Assembly (NCBI GenBank): GCA_905221605.1
Contig: CAJNDS010002163.1
Span: forward strand, 325,001-372,500
Direction of reading: 5' to 3'
DNA from: Symbiodinium natans
Lineage: Eukaryota; Sar; Dinophyceae; Suessiales; Symbiodiniaceae
DNA length: 47,500 bases
The notes under the pieces were generated by a model that saw only the letters and a program-made list of their open reading frames with translations, did not search any database and was not told the DNA's origin. This document shows, in pieces, positions 1 through 8,505 of this stretch. The stretch's first letter is position 1. Every line of letters starts with the position of its first letter. Both the position numbers and the translations under genes were made by a program.

Positions 1-123
1 GAGAGTGTATTGATGGCATAGATGTTGACTGTATTTTATCCGCTACATTTGGCTTACAGAGCGCTCTTGAGCATACCTGTCTATGCAGTGAGAAAAGGTG
101 AAAGCCGCCAGCTTTTCCCAAAC
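1..123 (+). repeat. 5' LTR (3' part only)
   Basis: Identical to 10776-10898 except for one base. The LTR ends at the AAC just before the primer-binding site. Its true start lies left of the window. Confidence 0.88.
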
Positions 124-135
124 TGGTAGCGGAGC
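124..135 (+). promoter_or_regulatory. Primer-binding site, initiator Met tRNA type
   Basis: TGGTAGCGGAGC directly follows the LTR. It resembles the complement of eukaryotic initiator tRNA-Met 3' ends (TGGTAGCAGAG or TGGTATCAGAG), the usual primer of copia elements. The match to the host tRNA is inferred; that gene is not in the window. Positions 136-370 are untranslated leader with no other feature seen. Confidence 0.7.
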
Positions 136-370
136 AGGTAGGCATAGCCACCTGCGACGCGTGGCTTTAGCCTGTGTTGGTCCGGGCCTGGGCGAGCCCG
201 CAAGTTCGACCCTCTTGCTTTGCACTCCCTTTCTTTCTCTCAAACACTCCTCTGTTTGACCTTGGCCCTGTGCCTTTCCCTCTGTGGCACCCCTTTGGTT
301 GCCGGCCTTCCTTGGCCGTGCTTTCGTCCCATCGGAGCCGCCACTGCTCCCCTGAGCTTTTTCCTCCGGC

Positions 371-1300
371 ATGTCCGTTGCAGGTCTCCGCTATGTTAGG
401 GGCAGCGCAAGCTCGAGCCATATGGCCGAGACGAAGTCCGGGTCCTACATCTACAATGGGGATCCCTCGACGTTCTACGACTGGAAGTTCAGGACGGAAC
501 TGCGCCTGAAACTCTACGAAGACGCTATTCGGTCGAAAGCGTCCCAAGCCAGGAGTACCCGAGGAGACTCCGAAGCAGGTCTGGAGGGAGAAGTTGACCC
601 AGACCACAACGTCCGAGAGCCAGAGGCCGCGGACACAGCCGATGAGGAGCATGAAGGCCCTCAAGAAGAAGGAGGTCTGCATCCAGGCGGAGCAGACGAG
701 TACTTCGACAAGCTTTCCCAGCTCAGCGCGGGAAGTCGGAGGTCGAAGAAGTCGGGCAAATCCGCGAAGCCCATTTCGTTCGAGTACCTTGAAGGACTCC
801 CCTCGAGCACGAAGGCAAGAACAGAAATGGTACACCGTGTTCTCGAAGGCCTCAGAGACGAAGCCTTCGAACTCGCGAGGGACATCGGTGTAGATGCCCT
901 AACTGCTCCAGGGGGACTTCGAAGCTTCATCGAACGAATGCGGGAGGTAGTGTTCCCCCGCGCGACAGAGGAAGCCCGAGAGTTGTTCCGGGCGGGACAG
1001 AGGCCAGGGACCCTGTCCAGGCAGGCAGGGGAAAGCATGCTGAGTTACATCTCCCGTAGACGGAGGTGGTGGAATCTCCTGAAAACCCTGGATGCCAGCA
1101 TCGAGCTCTCTGAGCCGATGCGCGTAGAGCTACTATTAGAGCTCTCTGGGCTATCTAGACAAGAAGCCCTGGTCGTCAAGGCTTGCACAGCCGACCCGAA
1201 GAAGTTCGAGCAGATAGCAAACACCTTGGTGCAGCACTACACAGGTGTTCATCTGCGCGAAGCGCGCGCTGGGAGGCAGCAACCCCCAGCCTTACCGTAA
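371..1300 (+). CDS. gag: Gag-like capsid ORF of the copia element (frameshifted at its end)
   Basis: 309 codons in frame 2. The first 17 may be leader: a second ATG at 422 (MAETKSGSYIYNGDP) begins the conserved part, followed by FYDWKFRTELRLKLYED, typical of copia Gag N-termini, then a helical region to about residue 290. Gag should pack element RNA into particles in the cytoplasm. Around 1268-1278 the sensible reading moves to frame 3 (Arg/Gly/Lys-rich, SYGSNRSKGKGF, to 1445), and near 1410-1430 it moves again into frame 1, which carries an acidic stretch and the zinc knuckle. In intact relatives these would be one reading frame. Two shifts within 160 bp argue for damage or sequence error rather than programmed frameshifting. 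Confidence 0.8.
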   Translation: MSVAGLRYVRGSASSSHMAETKSGSYIYNGDPSTFYDWKFRTELRLKLYEDAIRSKASQARSTRGDSEAGLEGEVDPDHNVREPEAADTADEEHEGPQEEGGLHPGGADEYFDKLSQLSAGSRRSKKSGKSAKPISFEYLEGLPSSTKARTEMVHRVLEGLRDEAFELARDIGVDALTAPGGLRSFIERMREVVFPRATEEARELFRAGQRPGTLSRQAGESMLSYISRRRRWWNLLKTLDASIELSEPMRVELLLELSGLSRQEALVVKACTADPKKFEQIANTLVQHYTGVHLREARAGRQQPPALP

Positions 1301-1533
1301 CACTGGCAAGGGTTATGGTCCTAGATCTTACGGATCTAATAGGTCTAAGGGTAAAGGTTTTACCCGCAAGGCCTTCCCTGCGATCGACGAAGACGCAGGC
1401 GAGTTAGAGCAGGAAGAACTTTGCCCAAGAAGCCTTTGTTGCTGAGGAGAGCTGGGAGGAAGAACCCCCTGCCGAGGAAGAAGAGTTCGAGGAATATGAG
1501 CTGGATGAGGACGAGGCCATCGCCCTCAACGCC

Positions 1534-4500
1534 ATGGAGCAGTTCCTCGAGGATTCTCCCGAGGTAGGACACGCCATCCAGTTGTCCTTGGCAGCCAACG
1601 CAGCCTTCGGCAAGGCCAAGGGCAAGGGCAAGAACAGATCCAAGGGCAAAGGCAAGGGCAAGGGTAAGGTGGTCCGAAGTCACCTTACGTTGGAGCAAAG
1701 AAGGGACAAACTCAAAGCCCTTAAGGCAAAGTCGCGATGCATGAGATGTGGTGGTATCGGCCATTGGGCTGGTGACCCTGAGTGCAAGTTCCCTGCAGGC
1801 AAGGCCGCAGGCAAGGCAGCACACGTCGCCGTAACGGTCCTATCCAGCGAGGAAGGTCTGGTCATTCCCTCGGAAGCGCCAGACAAGGACCACTCTGGCT
1901 TTGTCGTTCGCGCTGCCGCAAGCAAAAGCGCAGCTAGCCGAAGTGCAGCTGTAGCGTCAGCGGCGCCACTGCCTATTCCGATGGAAATGGAAGGCGGAGA
2001 TCGTAAGTTTTACCTTGGTCAGTACAAGGGGAAGACTTACAACGAGATTGCCCGGCTTCCAGCTGTTGTTCAATGGGCACAGGTTCAGGTGAACCCTAGT
2101 CGCCAACTCCAAGACTTTTTAGCCTGGTTCAATCGCTACTATGTGATCGAGGGCGACGAGGTTGTCACCCGAGCCAGCATAGGTATCCCTGAAGGAACCT
2201 ATGTACCGCGTGTCAAGAACAAGGGCGGAAAGAAGGTACCGCCGAACCCACCATTGGAGCCTTGCGTCCAAGGATGCAAGGATTTTACGCACGCAGGATC
2301 TACCATGAACTGGCTGCGCAGTACCTGTAGAGACTGCGGAAAGGTCACGCGAGAACCCAGAGAGGTCTCATACACCAACGACCCAGAGACATGCCCGCAC
2401 GAGATCATTGATCGACGTGGCTCGTCGCGATCAGTGTCTCGCACGTTTTGCAAACAATGCGGAACGTTTATAGATGAGGTTCCGGCTGACTTCCAGCGCC
2501 GACGTCGAGATGCGGCAAATCGTATGCTCAATGCCACTGTAGACTCTTTATCTGTGATGAGTAACACACAGATTGCCGGTGAGTCAAGGGACCTTGAGCA
2601 CGACGATGTGGAACTCATCATGGGTGTCTTCAATGACTCTGTGACCACCATGATAGAGATGGGGATGCGCGTCACCCCGTCTGTTTTACACAGTCGCCTT
2701 AGCGAGGCAATCGTTGATGCCTTAGAGCCCACTGGTGACAGTCCGGATTCCTGGTCCCGCGTTGGCCATGTTGGAATCATAGACCCAACGGACCTTACAA
2801 AGGAAGAAAGAGTTCTTTCTAGATGGGAGAGACTGGTTAAAGGTGTTAATTGGCAGGATCATTGTGTAGCCTGGGAGGATGCTTTCCTTATGGGCCATGA
2901 CCGATTAGGTATAGCCATTCTTGAAGCACAATGGGCTGACCCAGCACCTGCACCGTCCACAGGCATCAACCTGAGCCTGACGTTGGACGACCTTGAGCAG
3001 GCTCGTCCTGAGTCACCGCAAGTTCCGGATCCTGTAGGGCCGGAGCAAGGTTGGACCCGTTTAGGCCAATTGCCCGAGATAGACCCCGACGAGGCTATCG
3101 ATGATTCCCTAGCATTTCCTGATTACGACCCCTACGATCCTTATCTCGAGTGCACCCCGACCCGTAGGGCGGCCTTAACCGAGATTTGGAGTAGCGAGAG
3201 TTCGGTTTCCTCAAGGGATAGCAAGCCAGATCCCGAACCCTCCTCAAGTAGTGGTTTAGTTCCTGTCCTGCCCACAGAGGAACAGCAACCACGAGCTCGA
3301 GGTGGATACCCGAGCGACGCTGTGACGGCGAGTTTGCAGAGGAGCCACGGGAATCTGGGTGGTAAAGGGTCTAGTGGTCCTAGGCATGCCCACGCAGCCT
3401 CCACTGACATCGTTCATCTAGACAATTTACCCATGGTTGACCTCTGGAGCCCCGATGAACCTGATGTGTGGGGAGCTTTGGATGAAGGGTGTAATTCCAC
3501 GTGCCACAGTAGGACCTGGGCTATCCAGACTGAAGCCCGCCTTAAGGCCTACGGATTCCAATTTCCCTGGCTAGATAGCAACCCTAAGAGTTTTTCGGGT
3601 CTAGGTGCCACCTCCAGGACCCTTGGTAAGCGTAAGCTGCCTTTCTGTCTTGAGCTGGGAGATCAAGGTAGGACCCTGGCGGGCGTGCTGGACTCCCATG
3701 AGGTAGACACCGATGCCCACAATCCTCTTTTGATAAGCCTGTTTGCTCAGAGCACTTTAGGCCTGGTTAAGGACATGCGCTCCTGTTGCTGCTGGCTTAC
3801 TGATTCAGACGGGGAGAAGCGCGAGCTTCGTCTTGCTCGGTGCAAGGATACAGGTTTACTACTAGTCAACCTGTCATCATTTACCCTTAGAGGAAATGAG
3901 TTCCCGAAGTGTGTAAGAGAATGCAAACTTCAACCTTCACAGACTTCACAGACTCCACAGCGTAAGTCGCCCCCTGAGCTTGTTGGTAGTTGTGACGGGT
4001 TGGACCCATCGGGCCATCCTGCTTGCACTGGGTTGGACCTTTCGGGCCAATCCAAAGCCATGGCAGTGCCACGGGAGGTCGACTACCACGAGTACTTGGA
4101 AAGTGGAATGCTCTGGGACCAAGTTCGCCCCAAAACGTTCACAACTCCACCGCCGATAGTCATCTTGTCCTGCGGGATCAAGTACTACATGAACAAGGAA
4201 GACGGCTGGTGGGGGAAAAAGGCGAGGGATCCGATCCATTGGGCGGATCGAGTACCTCAGGTGTTCCGGGATGGTTACACGCTGATCGTCCAGGACCTCA
4301 GGGATCTAAGCGACCCTGCAAATGGTGCTTGGAATGACCACATCGGTAGGCACCCAGAAATCATCAAGGGCCTGGTCAACGCCGAGGCAGGACAACGCTT
4401 GCTGCGAAAAAACCTGGTGGATCTGTTAGACCACTACAAACGCGGCGAAAAAGTTGCGTTGGTAGCATTTTGCACCAGCAATCGGCACAGGTCAGTTGCC

Positions 4501-7500
4501 TTTGGCACGACCCTAGCGGCGTGTCTTTTGGCAAAAGGGATCGAGGACCATCTTCTCGTTCACCTGAACGCCATCACTAGTTGGAAAGGCATGGTGTGTG
4601 GAGGTGGATGCAGCGACTGCGGTGAGTTCTCCAAGCCTGGTCTGGTGAACCTCGGAAAGCATGCCAACTCCCTCTTGGATGCGCTCGAGGGCTTCGACGA
4701 GGCGAATCGTCACCAGAACCGTGGGCGCAGTGCGCCACCAGCAGGCCGAGCAGATGCCGGCCAACGTGGAGGGGCAACCGGTTCGGTGCCTCCTGTTAGG
4801 GCAAAGGCCCCCAGTGCCTTGCATCCAGGTGTCTGGGTAAGTGGGTCTTTGCCGGTGCCAATGCAAGGTGGACCTATTTGGCCACCGAGCAACAAGCCAG
4901 CACCACCGCCGCCGCCGGCGGCACCAAGGCAACCGCCGTTGCCGCCGCCGTCGAAATCTCCGACAGTTCCATCGCCACCATCACCGCCGGCGATGGCTCT
5001 CACGCCAGAGGTGAAGTCGGAAGAGAGCTCAAGGGTGTCGGCAAGGTTGGACTACGCGCCAGTGGTTGGTACAGCGACAACGGAGACGACCGCTACGGCG
5101 TCTTCCAGCAAGGCATCCACTACCAGCAAGGCTCCCGCAGTATCTGCCACGTCTATCGTTCCGAAGGCACCGCCTGCAGAGATGGAGAATGACGTGGGGT
5201 ACTGGAGAGAGCGCTGCATCCGGCAGGAAGCAGCAAATGAACACCTCCAAGTCAGACTGGTTGCTCTTGAAACTGAGCTTCGAGAGGCAAAGAGTTCTGG
5301 CGAAAGTTGGCTTTCTCGAGCCATCGCTGCCGAGAAGGAGTTGGAGGTGGTCAAGCGATACGAACGGAGACCTAGATCCCGTTCTGAGTCGTATGACTCC
5401 AAGGACGAGTCTAGGAGCCGATCCAGAGACGATCGATCAAAAGACGATCGCAGAGGCCGAGAGAGATCGGGATCCATGAGACCTGGTCGAAGTGGCCCCC
5501 GCTCTACGTCAGCAGGACCGAGCATCAAGGAGGAGCCCGACGAGGAGGAGCGTGAGGCCAGAGAGTTGGAGACACCTGCGTCAACGCCAGGTCATACCCC
5601 TAGGGATGGCGAGGCGTCCGTCGAGCCTGGCGCCGGCGGAGGGTCTACGCAGACGCCGGTGGAGCCACTCCCCGTGGTAGATGGTATGGAAGGACCCTTG
5701 GACCACAATAGGCCATGGGCAGCCAACCTTAGCTTCCCCGATCTTACAAAGGTCGCGTCCATCCTTAGGAGGACGAAACCGGCGAGGTACAACAGTAACG
5801 GGTGGATCGGTCCGGCCACCAAAGAGCAAGGGATGCAATGCACCCTGAAGCACAACATCCGTTTCTGGGTGGCTCACAAAGACCACTCGTTTGTGCACCG
5901 GTGGGACAACGCCTTAGACGACTTCACCAAAAGCGTCTTCCTGTTCCGCGGTGCGGAGCGCACGTTTTCCATAATCCAGAGGGATGTGGACATGCGCGCG
6001 GCGCTCACCATCGATGCCGCAGAACTGGGGGACGGCGACAGCTTCATCATTTTGGCCCGAAGTCAGAAGCAGAGGGCGGCCGACCACACCGGCGGCTTAC
6101 CTCGGGTCTCGACCTATAGAGGCGAGGCCAGGCCATATGGGCAAAGTTTGCGTCGTCCCAGCGCCAGTGCCGAAGGCAGGCGCACGTACAATCCAAACTA
6201 TCGACCCGGAACGGGCGATAAAGGATACTACTCACGTCAGCACAGTCGTGGCCACAGTAGGGATCCTAGCCGAGACCCTAGAAACAGAGACGTGCGACCG
6301 CGCCGAGGGTACATGGACTGTCCGCTGCAGGGTTCCCAACTTCCAGTTGTGGAGAGTTTAGATAGTGAAGAGCCAAGTGCCCACATTGCCCGTAAACCAC
6401 CTACGCCTCCTCCTGCACCAGACCGTAGAAAGCGAACTAGGTCGGTTTCCTCGGACTCCTCTGCCTCTTCAGGGAGTTCGGGGTCGGGTGTCAGTATTCC
6501 CACTGGAGCCAAGTACTTCACCCCAGCATGCAACCTTGCAGTCCTGTCCAAGGCCCTTAGGAGAACCGTGCACCAAGGTCTCCAAGCCCTTAGGGACCAT
6601 GATAAGGCCTTAAGATATCTTTGCAACACCGTGTCCGAACCCGTGAAGGGACCTGCTCACACACTAGTAATTACCTCGAAGCCTCGTGCCTTTCAGGAGT
6701 CCGGCATCCGTGTCATCGACGTCGGATTGGACGCGATGAAGCCGTGGGAGGCCGAAGGGATTCGTAGGACCCTTCAAGAGGTTAGCCCCAGTTTAGTGGT
6801 TGTAGCTATTGAGTACCAGGAACCGGGACTCAATCATAGTGAAGTTGTGGACGAGGTCATAGCCCACTGTGAGTGTTCAGGGTCAGACTACCTGATAGCT
6901 GACGTTGCCGACACTGAACGTTGGGGGTATTTCTCTGTTCCCATGTACCCAGACATAGGACATGGTGATGTGAGCTATGTGTCCAATAATTCGGAAATAG
7001 CAGATGCATTTGAGGGATGGACCGGTGAAGGCTATCCAACCATGGGACCCAGGAGTTTTTGGGATTTGTTTTCTAGTGACTTTTTGGGTTGGTTGATCAA
7101 TTATGCCAATGACCATGCTGCAATTTCACTTGTGGCAACATCGTACCCAGTATGGGACGATGGCGAGATTGATGATAGCGAGTTTCCAACCTTCGATTCC
7201 GTTGAAAACGAAGATGATGTAGCAAGAATGGACCCAGGAGAAGAGGCCATTCAAGAGGACCTTGAACTAGACGAAGTTCAGGTGCCAGGTTTGCCTAAAG
7301 GCGAGGCCGAACGCCGAGCCGGCTGGAGGAAGTTACCCCAGCGCGTGAGAGTTGCCATCAGGCGTTTGCATCGACAATTCGGGCATGCGCCGAGAAAGGT
7401 ACTCTTAAACCTTCTCAGAGCAGCGAAGGTCGACCCGCAGTATCTAGATGGACTGCGTTTGTTGCGCTGCAATGAGTGCGAGGAGAACGCGCCAAGACGT

Positions 7501-8505
7501 AGCGCGCACAGCACGTCGTTGCCCGAAAAGTACGTTTTCAATCACACTCTCGGTATTGACCTTCTAGAAGTCACAGACGCTACAGGAACCAAGTTTCAGG
7601 TCCTAAACATGATCTGTTTAGGGACATGTTTCCAATTAGCCGAAATTGTTCGACAAGGTCCCGGTCAAGCGTCAAGCGCAAAGTGCCTCGAGGCCATACA
7701 GAGGAGGTGGATCACTTGGGCTGGTCACCCCAAAGCACTAAAATGTGATCGCGGATTGCACAACCGCGGCGTCCTAGCAAGGTACATGGCCGCGCACGGA
7801 GTGGATGTTACACACGCGCCGCTCGAAACACCCGAAGCCATAGGCCGAGTGGAGAGACACGGCGGGATCATCAAAGGAATGGCCCGCAAGGTCATCAGCC
7901 AAACTCAACCGCGGGGTTGGTTGGAAATGCAGCAAGTACTTGATGAGACTTGCCTGACAAAGAACAGCCTACTCAGACAGGGAGGCTACTCGCCAGCTCA
8001 ATGGGTGCTGGGTCGAGCGCCGCGTGAACTACCATCTATCCTTAGTGAGGATGGGCACGCAGATCTAGGAGCCATTCAGGACTCTCTCGATCCCGAGTCC
8101 GTTTTCGCGCTCCAACACATGGTTCGTGCTGAGGCGAAGAAAGCATTCGTCCAGCTGGACACCTCTAAACGAGTTCAGCGCGCTCTTTTGCGCAACGCGA
8201 GAGCGATTCCTGGAGATTACCAGGTGGGCGACGTAGTAACCTTGGGAAGACATCGTGGTCTCCTGCGTCTAGGGTTATTGGTTTTGAAGGGCGTAGCAAG
8301 GAATCGGTTTGGTTGCTTTGCGAAAACATTCCAGTTTTGGCGTCTGCGCAAAACCTGCGACCAGCAACGGACGCAGAGGCTTTGGCCTTTGATATCCTTC
8401 ATGGGAATGCAATTATCCCTGAGGAAATTGTTAAGGATCAACAAGGGTTCGACGACTATCGTGAACCAGCACCAACCGGGGATCACGATCCAGCGCCAGA
8501 TGTGA
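1534..8505 (+). CDS. pol: Copia polyprotein: zinc knuckle, extra domains, protease, integrase
   Basis: 2323 codons; the frame is already open from 1408, so the ATG at 1534 is only the first Met. Domains by residue: Lys/Gly linker 26-46; zinc knuckle 69-84 (C-x2-C-x4-H-x6-C); ExoX C-terminal-like segment 160-207 (YLGQYKGKTYNEIARL); paired CxxC zinc-ribbon-like region 244-310; aspartic protease-like motif LDEGCNSTCH at 649; a RapZ C-terminal-like domain about 870-1030 with FCTSNRHRSV at 979; coiled coil 1216-1276 followed by an Arg/Ser tract; unassigned 1390-1500 and 1640-1880; integrase from 1945 (His/Cys zinc site, then D2009, D2072, E2107). The integrase C-terminus runs out of frame near 8255; the last about 85 codons are frameshift read-through. 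It should process itself and insert element cDNA. The RapZ-like, ExoX-like and zinc-ribbon parts are not standard copia modules. Confidence 0.88.
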   Translation: MEQFLEDSPEVGHAIQLSLAANAAFGKAKGKGKNRSKGKGKGKGKVVRSHLTLEQRRDKLKALKAKSRCMRCGGIGHWAGDPECKFPAGKAAGKAAHVAVTVLSSEEGLVIPSEAPDKDHSGFVVRAAASKSAASRSAAVASAAPLPIPMEMEGGDRKFYLGQYKGKTYNEIARLPAVVQWAQVQVNPSRQLQDFLAWFNRYYVIEGDEVVTRASIGIPEGTYVPRVKNKGGKKVPPNPPLEPCVQGCKDFTHAGSTMNWLRSTCRDCGKVTREPREVSYTNDPETCPHEIIDRRGSSRSVSRTFCKQCGTFIDEVPADFQRRRRDAANRMLNATVDSLSVMSNTQIAGESRDLEHDDVELIMGVFNDSVTTMIEMGMRVTPSVLHSRLSEAIVDALEPTGDSPDSWSRVGHVGIIDPTDLTKEERVLSRWERLVKGVNWQDHCVAWEDAFLMGHDRLGIAILEAQWADPAPAPSTGINLSLTLDDLEQARPESPQVPDPVGPEQGWTRLGQLPEIDPDEAIDDSLAFPDYDPYDPYLECTPTRRAALTEIWSSESSVSSRDSKPDPEPSSSSGLVPVLPTEEQQPRARGGYPSDAVTASLQRSHGNLGGKGSSGPRHAHAASTDIVHLDNLPMVDLWSPDEPDVWGALDEGCNSTCHSRTWAIQTEARLKAYGFQFPWLDSNPKSFSGLGATSRTLGKRKLPFCLELGDQGRTLAGVLDSHEVDTDAHNPLLISLFAQSTLGLVKDMRSCCCWLTDSDGEKRELRLARCKDTGLLLVNLSSFTLRGNEFPKCVRECKLQPSQTSQTPQRKSPPELVGSCDGLDPSGHPACTGLDLSGQSKAMAVPREVDYHEYLESGMLWDQVRPKTFTTPPPIVILSCGIKYYMNKEDGWWGKKARDPIHWADRVPQVFRDGYTLIVQDLRDLSDPANGAWNDHIGRHPEIIKGLVNAEAGQRLLRKNLVDLLDHYKRGEKVALVAFCTSNRHRSVAFGTTLAACLLAKGIEDHLLVHLNAITSWKGMVCGGGCSDCGEFSKPGLVNLGKHANSLLDALEGFDEANRHQNRGRSAPPAGRADAGQRGGATGSVPPVRAKAPSALHPGVWVSGSLPVPMQGGPIWPPSNKPAPPPPPAAPRQPPLPPPSKSPTVPSPPSPPAMALTPEVKSEESSRVSARLDYAPVVGTATTETTATASSSKASTTSKAPAVSATSIVPKAPPAEMENDVGYWRERCIRQEAANEHLQVRLVALETELREAKSSGESWLSRAIAAEKELEVVKRYERRPRSRSESYDSKDESRSRSRDDRSKDDRRGRERSGSMRPGRSGPRSTSAGPSIKEEPDEEEREARELETPASTPGHTPRDGEASVEPGAGGGSTQTPVEPLPVVDGMEGPLDHNRPWAANLSFPDLTKVASILRRTKPARYNSNGWIGPATKEQGMQCTLKHNIRFWVAHKDHSFVHRWDNALDDFTKSVFLFRGAERTFSIIQRDVDMRAALTIDAAELGDGDSFIILARSQKQRAADHTGGLPRVSTYRGEARPYGQSLRRPSASAEGRRTYNPNYRPGTGDKGYYSRQHSRGHSRDPSRDPRNRDVRPRRGYMDCPLQGSQLPVVESLDSEEPSAHIARKPPTPPPAPDRRKRTRSVSSDSSASSGSSGSGVSIPTGAKYFTPACNLAVLSKALRRTVHQGLQALRDHDKALRYLCNTVSEPVKGPAHTLVITSKPRAFQESGIRVIDVGLDAMKPWEAEGIRRTLQEVSPSLVVVAIEYQEPGLNHSEVVDEVIAHCECSGSDYLIADVADTERWGYFSVPMYPDIGHGDVSYVSNNSEIADAFEGWTGEGYPTMGPRSFWDLFSSDFLGWLINYANDHAAISLVATSYPVWDDGEIDDSEFPTFDSVENEDDVARMDPGEEAIQEDLELDEVQVPGLPKGEAERRAGWRKLPQRVRVAIRRLHRQFGHAPRKVLLNLLRAAKVDPQYLDGLRLLRCNECEENAPRRSAHSTSLPEKYVFNHTLGIDLLEVTDATGTKFQVLNMICLGTCFQLAEIVRQGPGQASSAKCLEAIQRRWITWAGHPKALKCDRGLHNRGVLARYMAAHGVDVTHAPLETPEAIGRVERHGGIIKGMARKVISQTQPRGWLEMQQVLDETCLTKNSLLRQGGYSPAQWVLGRAPRELPSILSEDGHADLGAIQDSLDPESVFALQHMVRAEAKKAFVQLDTSKRVQRALLRNARAIPGDYQVGDVVTLGRHRGLLRLGLLVLKGVARNRFGCFAKTFQFWRLRKTCDQQRTQRLWPLISFMGMQLSLRKLLRINKGSTTIVNQHQPGITIQRQM

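Noticed and set aside
167-835. 222-codon frame on the - strand
   Set aside because: It lies opposite gag and its conserved composition comes from the + strand protein.
1260-1450. Programmed gag-pol frameshift
   Set aside because: Two shifts in different positions within 160 bp and no clear slippery site with following structure; copia elements normally use one frame.
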